From positions 1 through 64,000 of the forward strand of contig NZ_JBQAJM010000012.1 of the NCBI RefSeq assembly GCF_052030685.1: 64,000 bases of DNA, read 5' to 3'. This document shows, in pieces, positions 1 to 10,189 of the stretch. The notes below the pieces were generated by a model that worked only from the letters and a program-made list of their open reading frames with translations, was not told where the DNA came from and did no database searches. How positions within the stretch are numbered: the first letter of the stretch is position 1; every line of letters starts with the position of its first letter. This DNA comes from Caedibacter sp052030685. GTDB taxonomy: Bacteria; Pseudomonadota; Gammaproteobacteria; Francisellales; Francisellaceae. The translations under genes and the position numbers were made by a program.

Positions 1-3000
1 ATCGTATCAATGCCATCACCAAGCTCGTAGACATAGGTCGTTGTCGTATAATTATAGGTAATGAGTAAGTCATCTCCTTTGCCGCCAATTAATGTATTAT
101 GCTGCCAATTTCCTTGTGATAGTAAGATATCATCACCAGCACCGCCATATAGATAATCATCTCCATTGCCATATAATTTATCATCACCTAAGCCGCCATA
201 TAAATCGTCACTACCGCCACCGCCTTCTAAAGTATCATTACCGGATAAACCATAAATGTTTTCATTGCGATGATTACCAATCAAATAGTTATCAAGATCT
301 TGTTCAGATTCAGAAACGCTGACAAAGTGGTAGGTTTGATTCATAAACTCAAGTGAATCAAGTGCTGATAATTCAGCGAGCATTTTGTTATTTGGTGCTG
401 CCAACATGTCATTGGCAAGCTTTAACGCGTCAAAACCCAATTGTTGAAATTCTTGTTGTTGACGTTCAATAATCATTTCCAGTCTTGAGAAGCTCTTTTC
501 AGGATTACTCTCAGCCATCTCTAGAAAATACTTTTCAAGTCGTTGCCAATTATATTGAGCGACACCTGAAGCATCCTGCTCTATTGTTATATAGGGTAAC
601 ATTTGTGTTAACACTGCTTGATAGCGATTAGCTTGCTGATGTTCTTTCATATTCTTAACCATCAGCTGAAACGCTTCACTAATCACCGCACTTCTTTGCC
701 CATTCACAAGCTGAAAAAAGCTTTGATCAACCATTGTCACACTGCCACCTTTGCTGACATTTTGCCAACCAAAGCTCACGTTACCCGTTTTGATCCCAAC
801 AGAATAATAACTTCCCTTATCGACAATACTATAATCTAACAATCGCCGCCCATTGACTCTCTCTAAATAAGCTGTTTGCTTGATTTTCTCGATAACACCT
901 GTGCTTAGGTTCATTTGTATCTGAGTGCCATCTTGCAAGGTTAAACCATCAAGCATACTCTCTGCAGACACAAAATCATCTCCTGCCTTCATCCACCAAT
1001 CTAACTGCAGATAAGGGTCATAGCTACTACCAGCAATCAGTGTTTCCTTAATTTCTCTTAATTCTTGACTTGCTTGCAACGATTGGCGCATTGACTTAAC
1101 CGCACCATAGCCGGTATAAGGAGTCATAACCACTTCAACACCAACAGCTCCTTTTACATCAGCGGTCGTAATCTCAAGCATGTTGTTCATATCAACTTTA
1201 TGAAAACTATTTTCATTAAAGTTTGCGGCAACGATTTGATAGCTTTGACCATTGTTATTTTGATAGCTTGACTCATATGCTAAGGTCGCACCTAGCACTT
1301 CCTGATTCAGCGATTGTTTGTTGAGCGAAATGCTATTAATGCCAGCTTCTGTTAAGCTTTTGAGCTCGCTTTCTTTAGAAAAGCCATCTTGGTCAGCATC
1401 TTGCCATATCTTGACACTTGCAAAAGCAATATCTTGCGCATCAAACACACCATCATGATTATCATCCAAATCCGATAGCGCATCAAAGCCATCTGTGGCA
1501 TTTTGTCCATTTTGTTTTATGGTGTTCTCGCCAAATAACTCTAATCCATTATCAATTCTGCCATTACCATTGACATCACGTACTAATAGCGCATCATCTT
1601 TGTCAACCCAACCAGTAGCGTAGTAGACATTATCACCCGTATGATCAAACATCACTTTTCTATTGGTGTCAATCGTCTCAATACCATCACCATCCAAATC
1701 CAAAAGCAAAGGATCCTGTCGCAAAGCCGGTGCGTTTAATGCGCTGTTAAATAGCTGATTAATCAGATCATCTAACACAACATTACCCACTTGATTAATG
1801 TCAACACCTTCGGCGAGTAACGCCATTAATTGACGCAATAACTCACCTTGAGGAGAGTCATCATCAACGTTCGTTCCCATGATTAGCATCTCATTGAAAT
1901 TCGCATAATCGCCAAAGACATCCTTAAAATCAGCCAGACGACCACGTGCTTCATTTAATAAAGCTTCATCAATACCTGCATCTTCAAATGCTTTTTTATA
2001 TAAAAAATCAAACTCTTGAGCAGTCCAAAGATGTCCATCTAACTCTGCTAAAACCTGTTGATCTAGAATTTGCTGCAAAACCATCTCGGCTTTAGCAATG
2101 AGCGCAATATCCTCACCGTAATCCTTTAATACCACATCGATATTGAGCTTATCTGGAATTATATTGCCATTGTCATCATAACCTTGATACAAGTAATTAT
2201 GAATTTTGTGGATATCCCCAGAATCAAGAATCCCACCACCAGGTAACATAATCGTTTGCCCAATATTATCCGATACCGGATCGACATAATCTCCTTCACG
2301 CAGATAATTGAGTATTTTATCATCAATAAAATCTTTATTCTCAGCATATTTATTATAAAGCGCTATTTTATCTGGGTCAGTAACCAGTACGTCAAGAGGC
2401 AAGTTATTTACCCATATCCTCTCATAATAATGATCATTAATTTTTAGTGGATTCATAATGTTTTCGATACCAAAGGCTTCAAAAGTGTAAGTATTTTCTA
2501 ACTTATCACCAATATAAGCACTTTGCGCCTGCGAAATCGCACCTCCCAATGAGTGGCCTGCGGTAGAGACGGTCTCTGGGTTATAAATTTTTTTAATATT
2601 TTTGAAAAAATTAACTCCAGCTAGCATATTATTGGCAATATTACCAATAAGCATCTGTCCATTAGATATATGGTCTCCGAGCTCACTGGTACCTTTGTTA
2701 ACAATCATGATACTACTCTCATCATCTTTAGTTTGTATGGCAATGGCATAATAGCCATTGCCACCAATTGTTTCTGCCCCATCAATGGTATTGGTTGTAT
2801 CTTTTAACTGGAAATTATCAAGTACTTTATTAAAGGTATCCGGTTGACTATTTATCTTATCTTTAAGCTCCTGCGGAATCCCTTGGTGAAAATTGCCATC
2901 CTGATCATAAATATAATTTCTTAATGTTTTTTCACCTTCTGTTACCTCTTGGTTATCAAAGATATATTGATTGTTTTCTTCGTTTTGGGTATATACCAAA

Positions 3001-3044
3001 TACGATAAAAATGCCGCTTGCTGTGAGTTTATTTGCTTATTCAT
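1..3044 (-). CDS. RTX-type protein with lipase-like domain, C-terminus beyond window
   Basis: An open frame runs from ATG at 3044 to the window edge: at least 1014 codons without a stop, and the C-terminus is missing. Residues about 95-220 resemble a class 3 lipase/alpha-beta hydrolase, with the nucleophile elbow TAGHSLGGA and a putative catalytic Ser165. Around residue 445 a DPLLLDLDGDG motif followed by DVNGNGRID looks like the calcium-binding segment common in RTX proteins. From about residue 930, glycine/aspartate nonapeptides (GGGGSDDLYGG, GGKGDDLL) are classic RTX calcium-binding repeats. Such proteins normally leave through a type I secretion system using an uncleaved C-terminal signal; neither that signal nor the secretion genes lie in the window. 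The start overlaps the upstream membrane-protein gene by 8 nt, suggesting translational coupling. Lipase activity is inferred from the motif only. Confidence 0.85.
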   Translation of the reverse strand, partial: MNKQINSQQAAFLSYLVYTQNEENNQYIFDNQEVTEGEKTLRNYIYDQDGNFHQGIPQELKDKINSQPDTFNKVLDNFQLKDTTNTIDGAETIGGNGYYAIAIQTKDDESSIMIVNKGTSELGDHISNGQMLIGNIANNMLAGVNFFKNIKKIYNPETVSTAGHSLGGAISQAQSAYIGDKLENTYTFEAFGIENIMNPLKINDHYYERIWVNNLPLDVLVTDPDKIALYNKYAENKDFIDDKILNYLREGDYVDPVSDNIGQTIMLPGGGILDSGDIHKIHNYLYQGYDDNGNIIPDKLNIDVVLKDYGEDIALIAKAEMVLQQILDQQVLAELDGHLWTAQEFDFLYKKAFEDAGIDEALLNEARGRLADFKDVFGDYANFNEMLIMGTNVDDDSPQGELLRQLMALLAEGVDINQVGNVVLDDLINQLFNSALNAPALRQDPLLLDLDGDGIETIDTNRKVMFDHTGDNVYYATGWVDKDDALLVRDVNGNGRIDNGLELFGENTIKQNGQNATDGFDALSDLDDNHDGVFDAQDIAFASVKIWQDADQDGFSKESELKSLTEAGINSISLNKQSLNQEVLGATLAYESSYQNNNGQSYQIVAANFNENSFHKVDMNNMLEITTADVKGAVGVEVVMTPYTGYGAVKSMRQSLQASQELREIKETLIAGSSYDPYLQLDWWMKAGDDFVSAESMLDGLTLQDGTQIQMNLSTGVIEKIKQTAYLERVNGRRLLDYSIVDKGSYYSVGIKTGNVSFGWQNVSKGGSVTMVDQSFFQLVNGQRSAVISEAFQLMVKNMKEHQQANRYQAVLTQMLPYITIEQDASGVAQYNWQRLEKYFLEMAESNPEKSFSRLEMIIERQQQEFQQLGFDALKLANDMLAAPNNKMLAELSALDSLEFMNQTYHFVSVSESEQDLDNYLIGNHRNENIYGLSGNDTLEGGGGSDDLYGGLGDDKLYGNGDDYLYGGAGDDILLSQGNWQHNTLIGGKGDDLLITYNYTTTTYVYELGDGIDT

Positions 3045-4050
3045 AAGTCTTCTCCCGTGATTGTAGTTTAACGATCTGTTGATAAAGCGGGGTATTCACT
3101 AAAAATTGCGCCTGTTCTGAGCTATAGCGCCTTGAAATAGCCCAAGAGTCTATAATATCTCCAAAAATATCAGCTTTAACAGGGTGTGTTGGAATCAATT
3201 TAATATATTTGGCAATATAGGCTTGGTCTTCAGGTAACTCAAACGTTGATAATATGCTACTGCTGACTCGCACACGATATATATACGACAACCCCTCAAA
3301 AAATGGCTGCACCAAATCAACTGCTTCTCGTACACTGTGTGTTTGCAAATAATTACTGATAAATAATCCCTTACCTAAAAAATTGGTAATCACAACAAGT
3401 TTCTTACCTGCCATTGATTGCGGAATGACTGTATAGCTATAGCCATTGCTTTCTGGGTTATACGTCTCTTTAGTTACTTGAAAGCTTTCTCCATATTTCG
3501 TCTGTAAGCTTTGCGCCAATTTTTGCATACGCTCACTTGAATCTAATGTTGTGGAAAAATGACTTTCTCTAACAAAGTAGATAACGCATGCGATCATAAT
3601 CACTAAAATTGTAATAATTGCTTTTAAATAATCTTTAATAAAAGGTCTAATGTGCGTTTTAAGCAATGATTTTCTATGCTCCAAACTGATCTGTTGCCAA
3701 AGTGCTTGGTTTGCTGCTTGAATTCGGTCAATCTGTTTTAACTCATCCTTATAAGTGAAGTAGTTAGTGATCAACATCAAGATAATTAATATTCCTGCTA
3801 CTGCTATTGCCACAGGAATGGCAATAGCTAGGGCAAAAATAATTAAGTGACCAGCCTGCAAACTCCAGAAAAAGGCAATCGCCAAAGGCAAACACCATAA
3901 AACGATAACGCCCCAAATACGTCCTGAGATAATATTTCGTCTACGCTGTATCAGCTTCCTTATATCATTAGTAGATAGCGTTTGCTCTGGAGAAACACTT
4001 TCACCCTGTTTACTTTTATCAATTCTTCCAACTTTTGTCTTATCGTGCAT
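3037..4050 (-). CDS. membrane protein of unknown function, coupled to RTX lipase
   Basis: The 337-residue product has a charged N-terminus, hydrophobic segments at about 45-64, 68-95 and 142-160, and a soluble C-terminal half of about 175 residues. I do not recognise the family. Its stop codon overlaps the start of the RTX lipase-like gene by 8 nt, so both are probably translated from one transcript. A role in protecting the cell from the lipase or in assisting its export would fit the arrangement, but nothing in the sequence proves either. Confidence 0.75.
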   Translation of the reverse strand: MHDKTKVGRIDKSKQGESVSPEQTLSTNDIRKLIQRRRNIISGRIWGVIVLWCLPLAIAFFWSLQAGHLIIFALAIAIPVAIAVAGILIILMLITNYFTYKDELKQIDRIQAANQALWQQISLEHRKSLLKTHIRPFIKDYLKAIITILVIMIACVIYFVRESHFSTTLDSSERMQKLAQSLQTKYGESFQVTKETYNPESNGYSYTVIPQSMAGKKLVVITNFLGKGLFISNYLQTHSVREAVDLVQPFFEGLSYIYRVRVSSSILSTFELPEDQAYIAKYIKLIPTHPVKADIFGDIIDSWAISRRYSSEQAQFLVNTPLYQQIVKLQSREKTYE

Positions 4051-4218
4051 TTTATACCTCGCCTAAATTTACCTTAACAAAGCAACACAATAGAAATAAG
4101 TTAATAAAGCCTTCAAAAGTTAGACTTTAGTATAAAATTAATCCCTTAATAAAAGTTAAGCGCGGGGAAAACAAAATAGAGTTGCCTCAATTGAAGCGTA
4201 GACTATTATTTGTAAAGA

Positions 4219-5442
4219 TCAAATTTCATCCTTGTTTTTTTGCAATTTCCCACCGCGCAGCAGTGGATAGATAATGATTAATGCTAAAACCACGATAAAG
4301 TAAAACCAATAGTTACTCGGAAAGTGCATCTGGCTATTAATAATCAAAAACATCGTATAAATCACCATCACCATTAAACCGGATAAACCATAGCTTAAAC
4401 CTTGGGTTTTCCCTTGTAGCGTGATATCTGTATGCCTTTGGGCAAGAGTAACAGAGACCGCCCAGCATGAAAGACATATGCCGATAATAAAATAAAAGAC
4501 CAATGCCAGCCAGACACTATGGACGATTGCCAACATAAAGTATAAACAGACTGACAGCAGTAAGGCGCCAACGATTGTTTTGATCTCATTATAACGATCA
4601 GCAAACCATGGCAAAATAATGCAACCAATAATAAAACCGATTGAAAACCCTGTTTCAATTAATGCAAACTGCCATGAGCTTGCTTGCAAAATATTCTTAG
4701 CATAAGGTGCTATAAAAATCGGTACCGTCATAAACAAACAGGTAAAGCCAATTTCGGCGACATAAAACCAAAAGACAAAACGCTTTTGGCGCAAGAAGCG
4801 ATAGACCATACGCCAATCTTCGATAAAACCACTTTCTCTACGCTCAACATAACGCTTAGGTTTCACACCAAAGCTTGCTATTAATGCAATGGCTGTAGCA
4901 AATAACAAGAAATATAGGATTTGATGCATATTAAAAAACACAACCAATAAGCCACCCAAAGACATGCCAATCACCATACCAATTTCAAATATGCCATCCA
5001 TCGTGCTATTGGCGTATAGCAGATAGCTATCGTCGCTAAAGATCTCACGCACCATAATCAGCATTGCCGGCATATAAAATGCTAATATCAAACCCCAAAA
5101 GCTAGTAAAGAAGTATACCTCAGCCAATGTATCAAGGTAGCCAAACATTAAAAAGGCAGCAATCATAACAACACGCGCACCATTGGTGACAACAATGATT
5201 TTTTGTCGCGGGAAACGATCAGCAATATAACCCGTTATAGGTGATAAAACAGCACCTGAAACCCACCAGCTAAACATAAAGATAATAATCGCATTAACAC
5301 TATTATAAATCGCTAGCAAATGCCAACTGAACGAAACATATGCCATACCAACAGCAATAGCAGAAAAAAAGCTCATAATACATGCATAGGTAAATGAGCT
5401 ATTTTTAAATAACGCTGCACGTGCTTTTAAGTACGACTTCAC
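4219..5442 (-). CDS. MFS transporter
   Basis: This 407-residue protein has about 12 hydrophobic segments and the loop 2-3 motif of the major facilitator superfamily (GYIADRFPRQK). It resembles the MFS_3/enterobactin-exporter-like group, but the substrate cannot be told. The start is GTG, preceded by a GAGG ribosome-binding site; no ATG fits as well. It stands alone between the RTX pair and thymidine kinase, both also on this strand. Confidence 0.85.
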   Translation of the reverse strand: MKSYLKARAALFKNSSFTYACIMSFFSAIAVGMAYVSFSWHLLAIYNSVNAIIIFMFSWWVSGAVLSPITGYIADRFPRQKIIVVTNGARVVMIAAFLMFGYLDTLAEVYFFTSFWGLILAFYMPAMLIMVREIFSDDSYLLYANSTMDGIFEIGMVIGMSLGGLLVVFFNMHQILYFLLFATAIALIASFGVKPKRYVERRESGFIEDWRMVYRFLRQKRFVFWFYVAEIGFTCLFMTVPIFIAPYAKNILQASSWQFALIETGFSIGFIIGCIILPWFADRYNEIKTIVGALLLSVCLYFMLAIVHSVWLALVFYFIIGICLSCWAVSVTLAQRHTDITLQGKTQGLSYGLSGLMVMVIYTMFLIINSQMHFPSNYWFYFIVVLALIIIYPLLRGGKLQKNKDEI

Positions 5443-5540
5443 ACATCCTCTTTATACAATCATCCGCTCTACAGAGCATTGTGGCAAAGTTATGATTTTA
5501 CAGCAAGCAAAAGTATTTTAGTAATGGATCAAGAATGGTG

Positions 5541-5626
5541 CTGAGTTTTAATTACCCCTCACCCGTGCAGCTTAAGCTGCACGAGCAATCCCACAAGGGG
5601 AGAGGTATTAGATGATGCAACTTATT
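5541..5626. repeat. MITE-like palindromic repeat, copy 1
   Basis: A GTGCAGCTTAAGCTGCAC perfect palindrome is flanked by a CCCCTCACCC arm and a GGGGAGAGG arm, and the right end is CAACTTATT. The same arrangement recurs near 25950, 59774 and 63329. The left terminal repeat is degenerate here. It lies between the MFS gene and tdk. Confidence 0.8.
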
Positions 5627-5654
5627 GATATATTATTATAACCACTGAAGTTAA

Positions 5655-6233
5655 TCAGGCAATTTGCCCTTTTTTATAATGCCAACGACAGACTGAGATA
5701 TAGCGCTCATTGCCACCAATTTGCAGCTGTTCACCATCTTTAATAACATTCATATCTTGATCTAGGCGCAATACATGTGTGGCCTTTTTACCGCAATGAC
5801 AAATGGTTTTGATCTCAAGCAGCTGATCCGCCCAAGTAAGTAAATACTTACTACCTTCAAATGGCTCTGCCTGAAAATCATTACGCAAGCCATAGGCAAG
5901 CACAGGAATGTCTAACTCATCGACAATATCCGTTAATTGCAAAACTTGTGCCTTTGTTAAGAACTGCGCCTCATCCACCAAAATACAATGCAGTTTTTTG
6001 GTTTTAAGCACATGCTTTGTCTCTGCGCATAAATCTGTTGATTGATCATATAACAGCGCATCTGCCTGCAAACCAATGCGCGATGAGATTTTACCTATAC
6101 CAAAGCGATCATCAAAGCTCGGGGCAAATAATAAGGTATTCATCCCACGTTCACGATAATTATAATCAGATTGCAAAAGTGTTGTACTCTTGCCGGCATT
6201 CATGGTTGAGTAATAAAAATGAAGCTTTGCCAT
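5655..6233 (-). CDS. tdk: thymidine kinase
   Basis: At 192 residues this is a full-length type II thymidine kinase, which phosphorylates deoxythymidine in the pyrimidine salvage pathway. The P-loop STMNAGKST is near residue 10, the DEAQF motif near residue 88 marks the Walker B/catalytic region, and CHCGK plus a later C-R-W-H supply the zinc site of the lasso domain. It is transcribed alone and divergently from the lytic transglycosylase gene. Confidence 0.96.
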   Translation of the reverse strand: MAKLHFYYSTMNAGKSTTLLQSDYNYRERGMNTLLFAPSFDDRFGIGKISSRIGLQADALLYDQSTDLCAETKHVLKTKKLHCILVDEAQFLTKAQVLQLTDIVDELDIPVLAYGLRNDFQAEPFEGSKYLLTWADQLLEIKTICHCGKKATHVLRLDQDMNVIKDGEQLQIGGNERYISVCRWHYKKGQIA

Positions 6234-6382
6234 GTTCAGTAGTATTTACTTTTTGTATTGGTTGCATAACTTACTGTATTGCGCGCCCACTTGGAATAAA
6301 AAATTGTTGAAAACAGTTCGCGTTCGCTAAAAAATCCGTTAGGCTGTGCCCCAATGTTACGAAAAACTCGCTATTTAATTTC

Positions 6383-6979
6383 ATGAAGTTTAATTTCAAG
6401 TTTTTAGCTATTTTAACTGCTTTGCCACTGGCTGGATGTATTACTGCACCACCGAATAATCCTAATAATGCCTGTTCAATCGCACAACAATACCCTGATT
6501 GGTATTACGACTCACTAGATTCCTATAAAAAATGGGGTGTGCCAATTAGTGTGCAATGGGCATTTATTCGTAAAGAATCAAGCTTTATTGCCGATGCGCA
6601 AACACCAATGCAATATGTCCTAGGGTTTATTCCAACCGGACGCCAATCAACGGCTTATGGTTATGCGCAAGCACTTGATGGCACATGGGATGAGTATCAA
6701 AAAGAAACTGGAAACAGCTGGGCAAGCAGAACTAACTTTGCCGATGCCGTCGACTTTATTGGTTGGTATGCCAATCGCGCACAACGCATTGCTGGCATCT
6801 CTAAGGACAACGCCTATCAGCTTTATCTTGCCTATAACCAAGGTATTTATGGCTATATGAAAAAAAGCTATCGCAATAATCAATTCTTACTAAAATATGC
6901 ACGTGAAACACAAGATATGGCCTATCGCTATGCCTATCAGCTCAGGCGTTGCAATATCCCATCACAAAGTTGGTGGTAG
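6383..6979 (+). CDS. SLT-domain lytic transglycosylase lipoprotein
   Basis: The 198-residue product starts with a lipoprotein signal peptide with lipobox LAGC (Cys19). The body resembles a soluble lytic transglycosylase: AFIRKESSF carries the probable catalytic glutamate, followed by AYGYAQAL and later YLAYNQG, matching the ESxF, GLMQ-like and AYNAG-like landmarks. It should cleave peptidoglycan glycan strands at the outer-membrane inner leaflet. It is convergent with parC, with only 11 bp between stops. Confidence 0.88.
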   Translation: MKFNFKFLAILTALPLAGCITAPPNNPNNACSIAQQYPDWYYDSLDSYKKWGVPISVQWAFIRKESSFIADAQTPMQYVLGFIPTGRQSTAYGYAQALDGTWDEYQKETGNSWASRTNFADAVDFIGWYANRAQRIAGISKDNAYQLYLAYNQGIYGYMKKSYRNNQFLLKYARETQDMAYRYAYQLRRCNIPSQSWW

Positions 6980-6990
6980 TTTTATATTAC

Positions 6991-9228
6991 TTATTCAACA
7001 CCAATATTATCCACATTCTGAAAACCGCGTGGCAAGATCTTGCCGCGTGAGGCGCGTTTACCCTGATAATCATGTAGATCGCTAAAGCTTAAACGCATAT
7101 GGCGTTTACCTGAATAGATAGTCAAGCTTTGCCCATTGGTAACGGCAGCAACAAATTTAAGCTCTTCACCAGTGGCTAATGGGCTTGGCATATTGATCAA
7201 GCGATTACCTTTACCTTTTGCTAAATTGGGTAGCTCACTTTTATCAACAGCCAACAGGCGCCCTTGATTAGAAATGGCAACAACCAAGCTATGCTCATAA
7301 TCATGGGCATTAGCCGGAGGCACCATCTTATCACTACCTAAGGTGATGCCCTGTTTACCTGAGCGATTCTTACTAATCAAATCATCACCATTTGCTAAAA
7401 AGGCATTGCCTGCACTTGAGGCTAAAACAAACTGATCTTCTGCTTTGACAAAAGTTAGTGCGATAATTTGTTCATTTTGCTCAAGCTTCAAATGCCCTGT
7501 GATCGGTTCACCTTGTCCTCTTGCAGAAGGCAAATCAGCGCTTAGTAAACTATACGCTTTACCAAGACTTGAGAAAAATAAACAATACTGATTACTCTTA
7601 CCCATGCTTGAGGCAAAATAACTATCACCGGTTTTGTAGCTTAAACCTTCGACATTAACATCATGACCTTTGGCAACACGCACCCATCCTTGTTTTGATA
7701 AGACGACGGTAACATTTTCAACCGGTTGTAAATCCGCTTCTTTTAACGCTTTGGCTTCAGGACGTACTACAAGTGCTGACTTTCTTTGATCACCATGCTT
7801 TTGTTGTGCTGCTTTGAGCTCTTTTTTAATCAGGTTTTTTAACTTGGTTGGATTTTCCAAATAGCCCATAATCTCATCACGCTCTTTTTCAAGCGCATGT
7901 TTTTCCTTTTTGATCGCCATTTCTTCAAGCTTAGCTAAGTTGCGTAGTCGCAGATTAAGTACCGCTTCGGCTTGTGTATCAGTGAGATCAAAACGCTTTT
8001 TAAGCTCATGTTTTGGATCATCCTCATAACGAATAATGGCAATAACTTCATCAATATTTAAAAACGCAATCAAGAAACCATCTAAGATATGCAAACGCTC
8101 TAAGATTTTATCCAAACGAAACTCTAAGCGCTTAGTCGTGACCTCAGTTCTAAATTGTAGCCACTCTACAAGGACCTCCATTAAGGATTTCACCTGCGGC
8201 TTACCATTTAAACCAATCATGTTTAAGTTCACACGATAACTTTTCTCTAGATCCGTTGTCGCAAATAAATGACTCATCAAAAGATTGGTATCCACGCGAT
8301 TTGAACGCGGTACTAAGACTATTCTCACTGGATCGTTATGATCGGATTCATCACGTATATCACTTAACCATGAGATTTTCTTACTGTTCATTTGTGCAGC
8401 AATCTGCTCAATCACTTTGGCACTAGAGACTTGATGCGGCACGCGGGTAATAACGATATTACCCTCTTCCGTATGAAATACCGCACGCAGGCGAATGCTG
8501 CCAGTGCCGGTTTCATAGATTTTTTTACGCTCTTCAAAAGGAGTAATGACCTCGGCACCTCCTGGGTAATCAGGTCCAGGAATATGCGTCATTAAACCAT
8601 CTAGATCGTGATCTTTACCTGTTAGAAGATATAAACAACCGTTAACAACTTCCGTAAGATTATGAGATGGAATATCGGTTGACATCCCCACAGCAATCCC
8701 CATGCTACCATTTAATAGCACATTAGGTACTTGTGCCGGCAACATCTTTGGCTCTTGTAATGTACCATCAAAGTTCGGTTGCCAATCGACTGTACCAAGC
8801 TTTAATTCATTTAATAAAACCTCAGCATATTTGGATAAGCGCGACTCAGTATAGCGCATTGCGGCGAATGATTTCGGATCATCGGGCGAGCCCCAGTTAC
8901 CTTGCCCATCAATTAACGGATAGCGATATGAGAAGTCCTGCGCCATCAGCACCATTGCTTCATAGCAGGCACTATCACCATGCGGGTGATACTTACCCAA
9001 CACATCACCGACCGTACGTGCGGATTTCTTATGCTTACTTAATGCCGATAAGCCAATCTCGCTCATCGCATAAACAATCCGCCGTTGCACTGGCTTTAAA
9101 CCATCACCGATGTGTGGCAATGCACGATCGAGAATCACATACATTGAGTAATTCAAATAGGCCTGACGACTAAAGGCACTAATCGTCTGCTTTTCATTAT
9201 CTTCAAAAGAAAGGCTTAGTTGATCCAT
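6991..9228 (-). CDS. parC: DNA topoisomerase IV subunit A
   Basis: This 745-residue type IIA topoisomerase A subunit contains QRRIVYAM near residue 50 and AAMRYTESR near residue 120, whose tyrosine is the DNA-cleaving residue. With ParE it decatenates daughter chromosomes. The length and a short C-terminal beta-propeller region, ending in LSFSDLHDY-type blades, fit ParC rather than GyrA; a clear GyrA box is not seen. parE is not in the window. The next upstream gene on this strand is recO. Confidence 0.95.
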   Translation of the reverse strand: MDQLSLSFEDNEKQTISAFSRQAYLNYSMYVILDRALPHIGDGLKPVQRRIVYAMSEIGLSALSKHKKSARTVGDVLGKYHPHGDSACYEAMVLMAQDFSYRYPLIDGQGNWGSPDDPKSFAAMRYTESRLSKYAEVLLNELKLGTVDWQPNFDGTLQEPKMLPAQVPNVLLNGSMGIAVGMSTDIPSHNLTEVVNGCLYLLTGKDHDLDGLMTHIPGPDYPGGAEVITPFEERKKIYETGTGSIRLRAVFHTEEGNIVITRVPHQVSSAKVIEQIAAQMNSKKISWLSDIRDESDHNDPVRIVLVPRSNRVDTNLLMSHLFATTDLEKSYRVNLNMIGLNGKPQVKSLMEVLVEWLQFRTEVTTKRLEFRLDKILERLHILDGFLIAFLNIDEVIAIIRYEDDPKHELKKRFDLTDTQAEAVLNLRLRNLAKLEEMAIKKEKHALEKERDEIMGYLENPTKLKNLIKKELKAAQQKHGDQRKSALVVRPEAKALKEADLQPVENVTVVLSKQGWVRVAKGHDVNVEGLSYKTGDSYFASSMGKSNQYCLFFSSLGKAYSLLSADLPSARGQGEPITGHLKLEQNEQIIALTFVKAEDQFVLASSAGNAFLANGDDLISKNRSGKQGITLGSDKMVPPANAHDYEHSLVVAISNQGRLLAVDKSELPNLAKGKGNRLINMPSPLATGEELKFVAAVTNGQSLTIYSGKRHMRLSFSDLHDYQGKRASRGKILPRGFQNVDNIGVE

Positions 9229-9285
9229 ACGTTAAAAAATTAAGGCGTTAAACTCGTCACATCATAGCAAATGATCACCTAAGCG

Positions 9286-9987
9286 TCACGAAGCATTTTG
9301 GTTTCGTAAAAAACTAATTAACAACTCGCGGGTTTTAAGTGCCCTACCCTGTAAACAGGCATTTAAATTAATGCGTATGAGTTTTTGTAGCACTTGCAAC
9401 GTGCCATTATCCCAGCTAGAAACAGGTTGTTGCAACTGCTTAATATATTTGCCATTGATACCACTTTCAGCAGTTGTTTGATAAAAGGCGGATAAAGGCG
9501 CCATCGCATAATAATGATCTTCAGTAATTAGCTTATGTTCCTGATCATAATCCACTTGAAAACCATAGCCTAAGCTTTCTAATAACTGCAGCTCAAAATA
9601 ACGTAGTAATCTTGTAATATCATCGCTAACTAATTCTTGTATTACCAATAAATAACGATCAAAAAGTGCCTCGTCATGATGATCATGCGGCAAAAGCCAG
9701 TACAAAACTTCATTCAAATACATTCGCGCCAATTGCGATAAATAGGTACCCATGCTAAAGCTACTATCGCACTCGGCAGAACGAATATTTGCTAAGCTTT
9801 CTGCCGATGGCATGATCTTTATATCAACACTCAATAACCTAAAGGGCTGATAAATGCCGTGATTCTTTTTGTTTGTCCTAGCAATGGCATTCAACTTACC
9901 ATGTTCTCTTAACCATAATGTTAATAACAGTGATGACTCTTTATACTTACGACTATGTAAAATAACCGCTTTCTCTACTATGCCCAT
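9286..9987 (-). CDS. recO: DNA repair protein RecO
   Basis: The product is 233 residues, the usual RecO length. It has the N-terminal OB-fold start (VEKAVILHSRKYKESSLLL) and the helical domain with the FELQLLESLGYG motif. RecO works with RecR to load RecA onto SSB-coated gaps. Unlike many gammaproteobacteria, era and pdxJ are not adjacent: the gene is preceded by repeat DNA and then the iscS-like cluster. The 200 bp upstream consists mostly of dispersed repeats. Confidence 0.93.
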   Translation of the reverse strand: MGIVEKAVILHSRKYKESSLLLTLWLREHGKLNAIARTNKKNHGIYQPFRLLSVDIKIMPSAESLANIRSAECDSSFSMGTYLSQLARMYLNEVLYWLLPHDHHDEALFDRYLLVIQELVSDDITRLLRYFELQLLESLGYGFQVDYDQEHKLITEDHYYAMAPLSAFYQTTAESGINGKYIKQLQQPVSSWDNGTLQVLQKLIRINLNACLQGRALKTRELLISFLRNQNAS

Positions 9988-9990
9988 TAT

Positions 9991-10030
9991 GTACCCATCA
10001 TAAACCGTTTTATAGAATTCTTGCTTTGTA
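9991..10030 (-). repeat. 41-bp motif shared with rnpB upstream region, copy A
   Basis: Read on the minus strand, TACAAAGCAAG then ATTCTATAAAACGG then TTTATGATGGGTAC matches the region just upstream of rnpB (63842-63883) at about 85-90% of positions. A shorter match precedes rpoH (12821-12845). Here it ends immediately before the recO start codon. Confidence 0.65.
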
Positions 10031-10035
10031 ACGAA

Positions 10036-10161
10036 ATTAAATCAACCATCCCTGATAAAATCGATTGCCACGCATCCATGCGCGCAATCACACCCTCTGA
10101 ATTGCCATCCTGAGCCAGGATGGCATGAAAATCCAATGCGAAGCTGCCATGGATGGTTAGT
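10036..10161 (-). repeat. 126-bp dispersed repeat R2, copy A
   Basis: The reverse complement aligns with 29049-29174 at roughly 80% identity, sharing blocks such as GGATGCGTGGCAATC, ATTTTATCAGG and TAGCTCAGGAT-like segments. It fills most of the gap between recO and the IscU-like gene. A 71-codon open frame through it is best explained by the repeat. Confidence 0.75.
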
Positions 10162-10189
10162 GATCCTCCTAAAAGTAGTGACATTAGAT

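Noticed and set aside
92..839. His-rich plus-strand frames of 76 and 73 codons
   Set aside because: They are antisense readings of the RTX gene, which has the clear coding signal on the minus strand.
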